Origin: Bacilli bacterium | Lineage (GTDB): Bacteria > Bacillota_I > Bacilli_A > RFN20 > CAG-826 | Direction of reading: 5' to 3' | Assembly: GCA_022653695.1 (NCBI GenBank) | Contig: JALCSW010000002.1 | Coordinates: 1 to 64,000, forward strand | Length of the DNA: 64,000 bases | In this document: positions 27,078 to 36,179 of the stretch, one piece after another | Numbering within the stretch: the stretch's first letter is position 1 | How the letters are laid out: every line of letters starts with the position of its first letter | Notes under the pieces: generated by a model | Told to the model about the DNA's origin: nothing | Database searches by the model: none | Seen by the model: the letters and a program-made list of their open reading frames with translations, nothing else | Translations under genes and position numbers: made by a program

Positions 27078-29291
27078 ATGAAACAAACATTCGAAATGGA
27101 CTTCGAAGGCCGGCACCTTCAAGTCGAGACGGGGGAGATCGCCAAACAAGCCGACGGCGCCGCCTTCGTCCGATTCGGCGACACGGTGGTCTTATCGACC
27201 GCTTGCTGCGCCGATGAGCCGCGGGAAGGGGACTTCTTCCCCCTCACCGTCGATTACATCGAGAAACAGTACGCCGGAGGACGCATTCCGCAGAGCTTCC
27301 TTCGCCGCGAAGGCCGCCCGGATGCCCATGGCACCCTCAGCGCCCGCCTCATCGACCGCCCAATCCGCCCGCTTTTCGCGGAAGGCTTCCGCAACGAAGT
27401 CCAGATCGTGAACACCGTCATGAGCTGCGATCCGAACAATTCGCCCGAGATGAGCGCCATGCTGGGCGCCTCGCTCGCCCTCTGCGTCAGCGACATCCCC
27501 TTCGACGGCCCGATCGCCGGGGTCATCGTGGGCCGCGTCGACGGGGAATACGTGATCGACCCGACCGTCGAGCAAGCCGCCAAGAGCGACCTTAACCTGA
27601 CCGTCGCCGGCACCAAGGAAGCCATCATGATGGTGGAGGCCGGAGCCGCCGAACTGTCCGAAGAGGAGATGCTCGACGGGATCATGTTCGGCCACGAGGC
27701 CATCAAAAAGCTTTGCGCCTTTGAGGAAAAGATCATAAAGGCGGTGGGGAAACCCAAACGCCACATCGATCTCTACGCGCCCGACCCCGCGATCAAGGCC
27801 GACATCGAGAAGCGCATCGGCGAGAAACTCGTCAAAGCCATCTCGATCTTCGACAAACTCGAGCGCCAAGACGCGGTCGACGCCCTCAAGAAAGAGATTT
27901 TGGACGATTACGACGCCCGCGAATACAAAAACGAGAAAGCCCACGCCAAGACCATGATGATGGTCGGCGACATCCTCGAAGGCATGGTGGCCGCCGAAGT
28001 CAGGCGCCTCATCATCGAGGACAAAGTCCGTCCCGACGGCCGCAAAGTCGACGAGATCCGTCCGCTCGACGCCCAAGTCGATTTGCTTCCGCGCGCTCAT
28101 GGCTCGGCCATGTTCACCCGCGGGCAAACGCAGGTCATCAGCACCACGACCTTAGGGCCCCTCAGCGACGCTCAGATCATCGACAACCTGACGCCCGAGA
28201 CGTCCCGCCGTTTCATGCACCAATATAACTTCCCGCCTTATTCGGTCGGCGAAATCGGCCGCATGGGCAGCCCGGGCCGCCGCGAGATCGGCCATGGGGC
28301 CTTGGGCGAGCGAGCCTTAAGCTACGTCATTCCAGACGAGAAGTCCTTCCCTTACGCGATCCGTTGCGTAGCCGACGTCGTCGAGAGCAACGGCAGTTCC
28401 TCGCAGGCTTCCATTTGCGCGAGCTGCATGTCGCTCATGGCGGCCGGAGTCCCGATCAAGGCCATGGTCAGCGGCATCGCAATGGGTCTCATCACGAACG
28501 ACCCTTCGCGCGCTCCCGACAAGAAGAGCAACCATTACACCGTCCTCACCGACATCCAGGGCCTTGAGGACCATTTCGGGGACATGGATTTCAAGTGCGC
28601 CGGAACCGAGAAGGGCGTCACGGCCCTTCAGATGGACATCAAGATCCACGGCGTCACGCGCGAAGTCCTTTCCGAGGCTCTCGCCCAAGCCAACAAGGCC
28701 CGGGCCGAGATCAGGAAAGTCATGGCGAAAGCCATCCCCGAACCCCGCAAGGAGGTGAGCCAATACGCTCCGAAGATGGTCACCTTCCACATCGATCCCG
28801 ATAAGATCCGCGAGGTCATCGGCACCGGCGGCAAGGTCATCAACGACATCATCGCCAAATGCGACAACATCAAGATCGACGTCGAGGATGACGGGACCGT
28901 CACCCTCTACCACGTGAGCAAAGAGATGATCGAAAAGGCCAAGGCCATCATCGACGACATCGTCCGCGAGGCCAAAGTCGGCGAGATTTTCGAGGGCAAA
29001 GTCACGCGCGTCGAGGATTATGGGGCCTTCGTCAACCTCTTCGGCGATTGCGATGGCCTTTGCCACGTGAGCCGCCTCGACTGGAAGTACATCGCCAATG
29101 CCAACGACGTCGTCAAAGTCGGCGATACCCTCAAGGTGGTCGTCATCGGCCTCGACGAGAAGGGCAAAGTCAAAGTCTCGCATCGCGAGTTCCTCGACAA
29201 ACCGGCGGATTACGTCGAGCGTCCGGAGCGTCCCGCGCGGAGCTCCTTCCCTCGCCATAACGATCGCGGCGGACACGGCTTTCGCCACTGA
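27078..29291 (+). CDS. pnp: Polyribonucleotide nucleotidyltransferase (PNPase)
   Basis: 737 residues. Two RNase PH-like domains (~1-210 and ~310-540), a helical linker, a KH domain (~555-615, with IGTGGKVINDI) and an S1 domain (~620-690, GKVTRVEDYGAFVNLF) occur in standard order. PNPase degrades RNA 3' to 5' with phosphate and trims mRNA ends. A short basic/Pro tail ends the protein. The ATG at 27078 is preceded by AAGAGGAAAAGAGG and an extended -10, TGCTAAGAT (about 27027-27035). Confidence 0.97.
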   Translation: MKQTFEMDFEGRHLQVETGEIAKQADGAAFVRFGDTVVLSTACCADEPREGDFFPLTVDYIEKQYAGGRIPQSFLRREGRPDAHGTLSARLIDRPIRPLFAEGFRNEVQIVNTVMSCDPNNSPEMSAMLGASLALCVSDIPFDGPIAGVIVGRVDGEYVIDPTVEQAAKSDLNLTVAGTKEAIMMVEAGAAELSEEEMLDGIMFGHEAIKKLCAFEEKIIKAVGKPKRHIDLYAPDPAIKADIEKRIGEKLVKAISIFDKLERQDAVDALKKEILDDYDAREYKNEKAHAKTMMMVGDILEGMVAAEVRRLIIEDKVRPDGRKVDEIRPLDAQVDLLPRAHGSAMFTRGQTQVISTTTLGPLSDAQIIDNLTPETSRRFMHQYNFPPYSVGEIGRMGSPGRREIGHGALGERALSYVIPDEKSFPYAIRCVADVVESNGSSSQASICASCMSLMAAGVPIKAMVSGIAMGLITNDPSRAPDKKSNHYTVLTDIQGLEDHFGDMDFKCAGTEKGVTALQMDIKIHGVTREVLSEALAQANKARAEIRKVMAKAIPEPRKEVSQYAPKMVTFHIDPDKIREVIGTGGKVINDIIAKCDNIKIDVEDDGTVTLYHVSKEMIEKAKAIIDDIVREAKVGEIFEGKVTRVEDYGAFVNLFGDCDGLCHVSRLDWKYIANANDVVKVGDTLKVVVIGLDEKGKVKVSHREFLDKPADYVERPERPARSSFPRHNDRGGHGFRH

Positions 29292-29312
29292 TTAAAATAC
29301 CGCGGACAAAAG

Positions 29313-29345
29313 AGGCTGAACCCGAACGGATTCGGCCTTTTTTTG
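29313..29345 (+). terminator. Rho-independent terminator after pnp
   Basis: AGGCTGAA (29313-29320) pairs with TTCGGCCT (29331-29338) with one G-U, and a run of T follows. Confidence 0.8.
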
Positions 29346-29479
29346 GTTCGCTTCATAGGTTGCGCTATTGCAAAGCCGATCATTTGGGGGCCAGTCGAGA
29401 AGCCAAGCGCGGTTTTGGGCTGAGATGATAAGGAAATAAAAAAACACGAGAAAATCAGCCTTTTTCCGCCCAAGTCGCA

Positions 29480-29508
29480 TTGACACAATCGGAATTTCTT
29501 TCTATACT
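29480..29508 (+). promoter_or_regulatory. Consensus sigma-A promoter
   Basis: TTGACA (29480-29485), a 17-bp spacer and TATACT (29503-29508). It drives the two-gene membrane protein unit at 29540-30633. The rest of the 29346-29479 gap shows no gene. Confidence 0.85.
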
Positions 29509-29539
29509 GGATAAAAATCCAAAGGGGGATTGAAATCAG

Positions 29540-30169
29540 ATGAAACATAAGGTTGTTCGCATCGCGATGGCTTCGGCTTTTTTATTGCTGGCCATCATTT
29601 TCTTCGTTGCGCTCGTCGTGCCTACTTTCAGTTATAAGATATCCGATTCAAGCGTTAAAGGGTACCTCATCGCTTTGCTTGGCACGACTGTAGACACTTC
29701 TTTAGCCGGTTCAAGCGCTTCGGCAAGCGGGTCCGTGAACATGTTTTACGGGATGGTGGCCGCCTCGCTTTTCCTGATCGGCCCCGCCCTTTTCGTCTTT
29801 TCCGAGAACAAGGCGGCGAAAGCCTCTGGTTATGCGATTTCCATTGCCGTTTTCGCTCTTTCGGTCGCTCTTTGCGATAGTTTGAAAGATACATTTAAGC
29901 AGTTTATCGCCAATGATATCGATTATTCCAAAGGTGGTTACGTCATGCTGATCATCTTCATGGTTCTTTTGCTCATCGTTCTCGTGGCCGACGTCTTCTT
30001 CTCGTTCTTCTTCGACGATATCCTCGACTCCGTCAAAAAATCGAAGTCCGCTAGGAACGCGCCCGAGAAAAGCCTTGAGGATCGGCTTGTCGAATTGAAG
30101 GTCCTCCTCGACAAAAAGCTGATCAGCCAGGACGAATACGACGCCAAGCGCAAGGAGATGCTTAAATAA
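29540..30169 (+). CDS. Membrane protein with C-terminal SHOCT-like domain
   Basis: 209 residues with Shine-Dalgarno AAAGGGGG. Four hydrophobic segments (~8-30, ~65-87, ~95-112, ~132-158) enclose a Ser/Ala-rich outer loop. The C-terminus LEDRLVELKVLLDKKLISQDEYDAKRKEMLK is a SHOCT-type short helical domain, often an oligomerisation or membrane-coupling module. Its stop overlaps the next start. Function unknown. Confidence 0.65.
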   Translation: MKHKVVRIAMASAFLLLAIIFFVALVVPTFSYKISDSSVKGYLIALLGTTVDTSLAGSSASASGSVNMFYGMVAASLFLIGPALFVFSENKAAKASGYAISIAVFALSVALCDSLKDTFKQFIANDIDYSKGGYVMLIIFMVLLLIVLVADVFFSFFFDDILDSVKKSKSARNAPEKSLEDRLVELKVLLDKKLISQDEYDAKRKEMLK

Positions 30170-30633
30170 TGAAGACATCTCGTCTCGTTCTTCGAATCAT
30201 CGGCCTCGTTGTTTACGCAGTCGCGGCCGGTTTCGTGATTTACGGAATGGTGGCGCCCTTATATTCCTATCAAGTGGCCGGCTCCACGCATGAGTTCACG
30301 TTCGCCAACACTTTCGGCGGCATTTCCCCGCTTGCCCTCTTCGCTCTTTTGGCTTTCGTGCCGCCGGTCTTTTCCGGCTTCTCGTCCGTTAAGGCTTTGA
30401 AGCCGATCGGACTTGCCATAGAGGGGTGCTTCTTGGTGATGACGGCGACGAAACTCGCCGATTGCGTGGGCGAAATGAATTCTCTCGTCATCGGCTCCTC
30501 GGAAGTCGATGCCTACGCGATCAACGCCAGTTTCTTCCTTCTCGTCGTGGGGCTTGGGCTTTTCTCCCTCATTTGCCTCGCTGGCTTCATCGAGCTTTTC
30601 TTTGAGTTCGGCAAGAAGAAAAAGCAAGCTTGA
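30169..30633 (+). CDS. Four-helix membrane protein, unknown
   Basis: 154 residues with four hydrophobic segments (~8-30, ~50-70, ~80-100, ~120-145) and a basic tail (GKKKKQA). The layout and first loop (MVAPLYSYQVAGS) resemble those of the upstream protein (VVPTFSYKISDS), suggesting that the two are distant paralogs without the SHOCT end here. The start lies one base inside the preceding stop codon, so translation is probably coupled. Confidence 0.6.
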   Translation: MKTSRLVLRIIGLVVYAVAAGFVIYGMVAPLYSYQVAGSTHEFTFANTFGGISPLALFALLAFVPPVFSGFSSVKALKPIGLAIEGCFLVMTATKLADCVGEMNSLVIGSSEVDAYAINASFFLLVVGLGLFSLICLAGFIELFFEFGKKKKQA

Positions 30634-30655
30634 GGTTTTCTTGCCTTAGCCGATA

Positions 30656-30680
30656 GGCGCCCTCAAAAGGCGCCTTTTTT
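30656..30680 (+). terminator. Rho-independent terminator
   Basis: GGCGCC (30656-30661) and GGCGCC (30669-30674) form a stem with a 7-nt loop, then six T. Confidence 0.85.
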
Positions 30681-30744
30681 CGTCATGGGCAAACCATACT
30701 GCCCACTTTTTTCGGCCGTTTGTTCCCTAAAGGGAAAAATGGTC

Positions 30745-30750
30745 TATACT
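30745..30750 (+). promoter_or_regulatory. Leaderless-type -10 of the FAD dehydrogenase gene
   Basis: TATACT begins 14 bases before the ATG at 30759, with no Shine-Dalgarno between. Confidence 0.55.
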
Positions 30751-30758
30751 AACCTCAT

Positions 30759-32198
30759 ATGGAAGATGTAATCGTAATCGGTGCGGGAGCGGTCGGGGCT
30801 TTCATTGCCAGGAGCCTTTCCCGATACCAACTTTCGGTCTTGGTGATCGATAGGGAAAATGACGTTGGCGACGAAACGTCGATGGCCAATTCGGCCATCG
30901 TCCATTCCGGATACGATCCGGACCCGGGGACCAAAAAGGCTTTCTTTAACGTGGCGGGGAACCGGATGTTCCCGCAACTGGCCAAAGAACTCGACGTTGA
31001 TTTCGGTCAAGTCGGGACGATGACGATCGCCATCGAGGATAGCCAGATCCCGATGCTTAACGAACTCCTGAAGCGCGCCGCGGAGAATGGCGTTCCGGCC
31101 CAGCTATTAAGCGCCGAAGAGACGAAAAGGCTTGAGCCGAACGTTAACCCGGAGGTCAAGGCGTCTTTGCTTTGCCCGACGGGAGGCATCGTCAATCCGT
31201 TCGCCCTCGTGGCCCACGCGATGGAAAACGCTTTGGACAATGGGGTCAGGCTCGCCCTCAGCGAAACGGTGATCGGCATCGCCAGAAAAGCCGGTTTCTA
31301 CGAAGTCAAAACCGATAAGGGCGTCCACGAGGCGAAGGTCGTGGTGAACGCCGCCGGCGTCCATAGCGACGAAATCGCCTCGATGATCGAGCCGATCGAT
31401 TGGAAGATAAACCCCCGCAAGGGCGAGTATTACGTTCTTGACCATTATGCCCCCGGCCTCGTGAACCATGTTCTTTTCCCGCTTCCGAGCGCGAAAGGCA
31501 AGGGCGTCCTCGTCACCATGACCACAAGCGGCAATTACCTCGTCGGACCTTCGAGCGAATTCGTGAGCGACAAGGACGATACCGCGACGGACGGCATGAC
31601 TTTGGCCGATGTCAAGGCCCAGGCATTGAGGCTTGTCCCCTCGATTCCGTTCAATCAGGAAATCCGGGTATACGCCGGCCTTCGCGCCACGCCGTCCACC
31701 CACGATTTCATCATCGAACCAAGCAAGAAATACCGCGATTTCATCAATGCCGCCGGCATCGAGAGCCCCGGCTTGGCTTCCTCGCCGGCCATCGGCGAGT
31801 ACGTCGCGACGAAGCTCGTCGGAGCCGTCATCGATTTGGTTCCGAAGGCCGACTACAACCCGCGCGTCCGCCCTTACGTCCGCCCGTTGACGCTCAATTT
31901 GAGCGAACGGAACGCCCTGATCAGGAAGAACCCCGCCTACGGGGATATCGTCTGCCAATGCGAGAAGGTTTCCCTCGGCGAGATCCAGGACGTCCTCAGC
32001 CGTTCCCTTCCGTGCCTTTCGGTCAAGGCCCTCAAGAAACGGACGAGAGCCGGTTTTGGCAAATGCCAAGGCGGTTTTTGCCAGCCTCAGGTCATCCGGA
32101 TCCTGGCGGCCCATTATCACGAGACCCCGCTCCAGGTCCTTTACGACCGCGGGGGTTCCCATATCGTCATCGACGAGACGAAGAAGGAGGCCAAATAG
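30759..32198 (+). CDS. FAD-dependent glycerol-3-phosphate dehydrogenase-like, with [2Fe-2S] domain
   Basis: 479 residues. The N-terminal FAD-binding motif VIVIGAGAVGAFIARSL (GxGxxG) leads a DAO-fold oxidoreductase (~1-365). The C-terminal ~90 residues carry a BFD-type iron-sulphur site: CQCEKVS near 406 and GKCQGGFCQP near 440. This GlpA-like plus BFD architecture, followed by a second FAD protein and a DUF1667 protein, is a recurring three-gene cassette in Firmicutes, annotated as an anaerobic-type glycerol-3-phosphate dehydrogenase. Electron acceptor and exact substrate are not shown by the sequence. Confidence 0.8.
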   Translation: MEDVIVIGAGAVGAFIARSLSRYQLSVLVIDRENDVGDETSMANSAIVHSGYDPDPGTKKAFFNVAGNRMFPQLAKELDVDFGQVGTMTIAIEDSQIPMLNELLKRAAENGVPAQLLSAEETKRLEPNVNPEVKASLLCPTGGIVNPFALVAHAMENALDNGVRLALSETVIGIARKAGFYEVKTDKGVHEAKVVVNAAGVHSDEIASMIEPIDWKINPRKGEYYVLDHYAPGLVNHVLFPLPSAKGKGVLVTMTTSGNYLVGPSSEFVSDKDDTATDGMTLADVKAQALRLVPSIPFNQEIRVYAGLRATPSTHDFIIEPSKKYRDFINAAGIESPGLASSPAIGEYVATKLVGAVIDLVPKADYNPRVRPYVRPLTLNLSERNALIRKNPAYGDIVCQCEKVSLGEIQDVLSRSLPCLSVKALKKRTRAGFGKCQGGFCQPQVIRILAAHYHETPLQVLYDRGGSHIVIDETKKEAK

Positions 32199-32199
32199 C

Positions 32200-33459
32200 A
32201 TGATCGACAAAGATCTGGTCATCATCGGCGGCGGCAGCGCCGGCATGGCCGCGGCCATCGGAGCCTACGATTCCGGCGTCAGGGACATCCTTATCATTGA
32301 GCGAAGCCCTTTTTTGGGCGGGATCCTCAACCAATGCATCCATAACGGCTTTGGGCTCACGGAGTTCAAGGAGGAACTGACCGGACCCGAATTCGCCGGG
32401 CGTTTCATCGATCAGGTCAATGAGCGCGGGATCGCCTATGTTTTGGAAACGACGGTCACGGGCCTCACCAAAGGCAAAGTGGTGACCTACACCAACGAGA
32501 AGGAAGGCGTGGTTGAAGTTCGGGCCAAGGCCATCGTCATGGCGACGGGTTGCTATGAGCGAAGCGCTGGGGCGATCGGAATCCCCGGTGAGCGCCCCGC
32601 GGGCATCTTGACCGCCGGGCAAGCCCAACTGTTCCTCAACGAATACGGTTACCTTTGCGGGCATCGGGTTTTCATCCTCGGCTCGGGCGACATCGGCCTC
32701 ATCATGGCGCGACGCCTGACCCTCGAGGGGGCTAAGGTCCTCGGCGTCGCCGAGATCATGCCGTGGAGCAACGGGCTTAACCGCAACATGGTCCAATGCC
32801 TCTACGACTTCGGCATCCCGCTTTACCTTTCCCACACAGTGAGCAAAGTGGTGGGGCGCGGCCGTCTCGAGCGCATCGAGATCAGCAAGGTCGACGAGCG
32901 CATGAAACCCATCAAAGGCACCGAGATGTCCTTTGACGTGGACACCCTTATCCTCTCGATTGGACTTATCCCCAACAACGATTTGCTTCGTTCGATCGGC
33001 GTCCCGACTTCCCGAAGCCGGGGGGCGATCGTCAACGAGAATTTCGAAACGCCGCTTGACGGCGTCTTCAGTTGCGGCAACGTCCTGCACGTCCACGATC
33101 TCGTCGACAACGTGGTCGCCGAGGCGCGGGAGGCCGGCAAGTCCGCGGCCGCCTACCTCAAAGGCGCCTTGCCTCCGCAGGGCAAGGAAATCGACGTCGC
33201 TCCGGGGGATGGGATCGGTTACGTCGTCCCGAGCAGGCTTTCTTTCGAGGGCCCGGCCGACAGTTATCTTTTCAAATTCCGCGTCCGCAAGCCGTCGAAG
33301 AACGTCTTCATTGATTACGCCGTTGACGGAAACGTTGTCAAATCAGTCTTCAAACCCGTGATTATACCTAGCGAAATGGAAATTGAAAGAGTTCCTAAAA
33401 ATCTACTGGAAAACGCCAAGGAATCGATTACGGTGTCCCTGCGGCGGAAGGAGGCTTGA
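32200..33459 (+). CDS. FAD/NAD(P)-dependent oxidoreductase, partner of GlpA-like protein
   Basis: Start at 32200, one base after the upstream stop, with AAGGAGG before it. 419 residues. FAD motif LVIIGGGSAGMAAAIGAYDSG, a second dinucleotide motif FILGSGDIGLIMARRL (~165-180), and the C-terminal GVFSCGNVLHVHDLVDNV common to this disulphide-oxidoreductase-like family. There is no redox CxxC in the NQCIHNGFG region. It probably passes electrons between the GlpA-like subunit and a carrier. Confidence 0.8.
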   Translation: MIDKDLVIIGGGSAGMAAAIGAYDSGVRDILIIERSPFLGGILNQCIHNGFGLTEFKEELTGPEFAGRFIDQVNERGIAYVLETTVTGLTKGKVVTYTNEKEGVVEVRAKAIVMATGCYERSAGAIGIPGERPAGILTAGQAQLFLNEYGYLCGHRVFILGSGDIGLIMARRLTLEGAKVLGVAEIMPWSNGLNRNMVQCLYDFGIPLYLSHTVSKVVGRGRLERIEISKVDERMKPIKGTEMSFDVDTLILSIGLIPNNDLLRSIGVPTSRSRGAIVNENFETPLDGVFSCGNVLHVHDLVDNVVAEAREAGKSAAAYLKGALPPQGKEIDVAPGDGIGYVVPSRLSFEGPADSYLFKFRVRKPSKNVFIDYAVDGNVVKSVFKPVIIPSEMEIERVPKNLLENAKESITVSLRRKEA

Positions 33460-33462
33460 TTT

Positions 33463-33816
33463 ATGCCCGTCACGGAATTGATTTGCATCAACTGCCCACG
33501 TGGGTGCCATTTGAAAGTCGACGAGAAACTTAACGTCACGGGGAATTTCTGCCCTCGGGGAGCCGCCTATGGCAAGCAGGAAGTCACCAACCCCGTTCGC
33601 ATCGTGACCTCGACGGTCCGCGTCGACGGGGCCGAGTTGCCCCTGTGCCCGGTCAAGACGGCCCAAGCCGCCCCCAAAGGCAAGATGTTCGAGATTATGT
33701 CCTTGATCAACAAAGCCCATTTGAAGGCTCCGATCCACGTCGGGGACGTCGTCATCAAGAACGTTTGCGGGACCGGCGTCGACGTGGTCGCCTGCCGGAA
33801 CATGAAAAAGGTTTAG
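33463..33816 (+). CDS. DUF1667 cysteine-rich protein
   Basis: 117 residues with AAGGAGG upstream. The N-terminal CINCPRGCHL and later FCPRGAAYG give a four-Cys set, characteristic of DUF1667, which accompanies the two FAD oxidoreductases in this cassette. The cysteines could bind Fe-S or zinc and link the other subunits. It ends 2 bases before the phosphoesterase gene. Confidence 0.85.
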   Translation: MPVTELICINCPRGCHLKVDEKLNVTGNFCPRGAAYGKQEVTNPVRIVTSTVRVDGAELPLCPVKTAQAAPKGKMFEIMSLINKAHLKAPIHVGDVVIKNVCGTGVDVVACRNMKKV

Positions 33817-33818
33817 CC

Positions 33819-34361
33819 ATGCGCGTTCTCATCGGAAGCGATCTCCATGGCCGAACGCTCGCGGCCTGCTCATTCGAGTCGGCGGTGGGGCGTTTTTCGC
33901 CCGATCGGGTGATCGTGCTCGGCGATTTTCTCTATAACGGGCCCCGCAACGGGGTTCCGGACGATTACGATGGCATGGCCGTCGCAAAGACGCTCAAGAG
34001 GATTCCCCATCTTAGTGGGGTGCGCGGCAACTGCGACGCCGACATCGACATCTCCGTCCTTGGCTTCCCTCTTCCTCGACGCCGCGAGGAGACCATTGGC
34101 GGCCATCGCTGCGTTTTGGTCCACGGGGACGACCTCGACCCCTCTTTCGTGAACGTTAAGGCGGGCGACATCCTCATGTACGGGCACACGCACCTCCTCG
34201 AACTTGAGCGGCGCGAGGGCATCGTCTTCCTCAACCCCGGCTCCTTGGGCTTTCCCAAGGGCGGCAACCCCGCCAGCTTCGCTTTGTTCGACGGGGACGA
34301 TCTCTCCATCATCGATCTGAATGGCTTCAAAACCATCAAAGCGCTTTCTCTTATGCGATAA
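33819..34361 (+). CDS. YfcE/MJ0936-type phosphodiesterase
   Basis: Start at 33819 because MRVLIGSDLHG is the family N-terminus; the longer frame overlaps DUF1667. 180 residues with metal-binding motifs SDLHG (7-11), LGDFLYNG, GNCD, LVHGDD and YGHTH. YfcE-type enzymes hydrolyse phosphodiesters with Mn2+. Here it may act on glycerophosphodiesters, given the glycerol-phosphate cassette upstream, but this is only inferred from position. Confidence 0.88.
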   Translation: MRVLIGSDLHGRTLAACSFESAVGRFSPDRVIVLGDFLYNGPRNGVPDDYDGMAVAKTLKRIPHLSGVRGNCDADIDISVLGFPLPRRREETIGGHRCVLVHGDDLDPSFVNVKAGDILMYGHTHLLELERREGIVFLNPGSLGFPKGGNPASFALFDGDDLSIIDLNGFKTIKALSLMR

Positions 34362-34393
34362 AACTAGTTTTATCCATGGTCCCACTTTATAAT
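34357..34393 (+). promoter_or_regulatory. 18-bp perfect palindrome and -10 upstream of RNase J gene
   Basis: GATAAAACTAGTTTTATC (34357-34374) is a perfect palindrome overlapping the phosphoesterase stop. TATAAT (34388-34393) follows at the distance that puts the palindrome over the -35. It may be an operator, or a hairpin without a T-tail. Confidence 0.55.
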
Positions 34394-34453
34394 CAAGTCA
34401 GAGCGTTTTCGAAATAGTCATTTTCGCGAAACCCCCTTTTGGAAGGAATGTTT

Positions 34454-36127
34454 ATGAACGATAAAATCAGAATCTTCGCCCTCGGAGGACTCGATGAAGA
34501 CGGTAAAAATTGCGGTGTCGTCGAAATAAACGGCGACATTTTCGTCGTTGCCTGCGGCATCAGGTATCCGGACAAAACGATGCCGGGCATCGATTACGTC
34601 ATCCCCGACTTCACTTATTTGAAGGAGCACAAAGACCGTGTGAGGGCCTATTTCCTGCCGCACGGGCACGATGACGAAATGGGCGCGCTGGCTTATTTGT
34701 ACCGGAACGTCCCCGCCCCGATTTACGGGTCGAACGTCACTTTGACGATGCTCAAGATCTTCACCAAGCACGTGAATTTGGATCCGGGCGCCTATGACCT
34801 CCACTTCGTCAAGCCGTCCTCGACCTTCACCGTCGCGGGGCGGCAGGTTTCCTTTTTTCAGACTTCGCACAACATCGCTCAGTCGAGCGGCATCGCGATC
34901 TCGACCAGCTATGGCAACATCGTCTTCTCGAGCGATTTCGTGGTCGAGAACAACGCCTCCCCCAACTATCTCCATGACATGGCCGCGATCGCCAAGATCA
35001 GCGAGAAGCCGACGCTGGCCCTTTTGACCGAATCCGTCTACGCTTCCCATGATGGGTATACCGCCCCGCACTACAAACTCACCCCGCTTATCGAGCAGAC
35101 CGTCAAGGACGCCCCGGGCCGCGTCTTCATCTCCGTTTTCAGCCCCAACTTCTATAACATCGACGAGGTCATCACCTTGGCGATCGCTTCCCGGAAGAAG
35201 ATCATCCCCTTCGACGAGGAGACCTCCGAGACCATCGCCTCCATGCAAACCTGCGGGCAGTTGCTCATCCCGCGGGAGAATTTCGCCCCGATCGACGACA
35301 TCAACCGTTTCCGGGCCCAGGATATCATCGTCCTGATGCTCGGGTACGGCACCCACCTTTATTCGAAGATCGCCCTCCTCGCCGCCGGGCAAAGCGAGGA
35401 AAAGCAGGTCCGTCTTTCCCAGGATGACACCTTCGTCGTGGCTTGCCCTGGCAACGACAACACCGAAATCGAGGCGACCGACGCCATCGACGAGCTCTAT
35501 CGAAGCGGTTGCCATGTCCTCAACGTTCCGCGGAAGAGTTTCCTTCGGATGCACGCTTCGGAAGAGGACCTCAAAATGATGATCGGCCTGTTCAAGCCGA
35601 AGTATTACGTGCCGGTCAAGGGTTTCTTCAAGGATTTGCTCCACAACGCCCAAGTCGCCCTTTCGATGGGCATCAACCTCAGCCACCAGAACGTCTTCCT
35701 CCTCGAGAACGGACTTTCGTGCCTCATCGACGAGAAGGGCGGGCGCCTCTTCGACGAGAAAATCCCCCACGGCGACGTCATGATCGACGGGATCGGCGTC
35801 GGAGACGTCGGGGCCAATGTCATCGCCGACCGGCAGAAACTGGCCGAGGGCGTGGTCATTTTGGCCCTCACCCTTTCAAAGAGCCGCCAGAGGATCGTCG
35901 CGGGTCCGGACGTGCAGATGCGGGGTCTCGTCTTCGTCAAAGACGCCGACGCCATCTTGCGCGACGTCAGCAAAATCTTCGTCTCCACCGTGAATGAGAG
36001 CATCGAGGAAGACGGCTATGACCTCAACGCCATCAAGCAAAACGTCTATGAGAAATGCCTCCGGGCCATCCGGCGGCAGACGGGCAAGGAACCCATGGTG
36101 CTTCCGCTCATCGTCGAAGTCGCATAA
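34454..36127 (+). CDS. rnjB: RNase J family protein, J2-like with altered active site
   Basis: Start at 34454 with GGAAGG 7 bases upstream; earlier in-frame TTG ignored. 557 residues: split metallo-beta-lactamase plus beta-CASP domain and a C-terminal domain ending KEPMVLPLIVEVA. The signature HxHxDH reads HGHDDE (70-75), so the last His is lost. The motif usually LLSDS reads LLTES, and the usual PVHGE reads PVKGF. Bacillus RNase J2 is changed at the same first motif (HGHDEN), while J1 keeps it, so this is J2-like. It probably has weak or no catalysis and forms a complex with a J1 encoded elsewhere. Confidence 0.8.
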   Translation: MNDKIRIFALGGLDEDGKNCGVVEINGDIFVVACGIRYPDKTMPGIDYVIPDFTYLKEHKDRVRAYFLPHGHDDEMGALAYLYRNVPAPIYGSNVTLTMLKIFTKHVNLDPGAYDLHFVKPSSTFTVAGRQVSFFQTSHNIAQSSGIAISTSYGNIVFSSDFVVENNASPNYLHDMAAIAKISEKPTLALLTESVYASHDGYTAPHYKLTPLIEQTVKDAPGRVFISVFSPNFYNIDEVITLAIASRKKIIPFDEETSETIASMQTCGQLLIPRENFAPIDDINRFRAQDIIVLMLGYGTHLYSKIALLAAGQSEEKQVRLSQDDTFVVACPGNDNTEIEATDAIDELYRSGCHVLNVPRKSFLRMHASEEDLKMMIGLFKPKYYVPVKGFFKDLLHNAQVALSMGINLSHQNVFLLENGLSCLIDEKGGRLFDEKIPHGDVMIDGIGVGDVGANVIADRQKLAEGVVILALTLSKSRQRIVAGPDVQMRGLVFVKDADAILRDVSKIFVSTVNESIEEDGYDLNAIKQNVYEKCLRAIRRQTGKEPMVLPLIVEVA

Positions 36128-36166
36128 ATACTCGATTTTTTTCTTTTAGAAAAACCTTTCCCCTTT

Positions 36167-36172
36167 TACAAT
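36167..36172 (+). promoter_or_regulatory. Leaderless-type -10 of ftsK
   Basis: TACAAT starts 13 bases before the ATG at 36180. The only purine-rich stretch (AAGGG) is 2 bases from the ATG, too close for normal use. Confidence 0.5.
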
Positions 36173-36179
36173 AAGGGCA

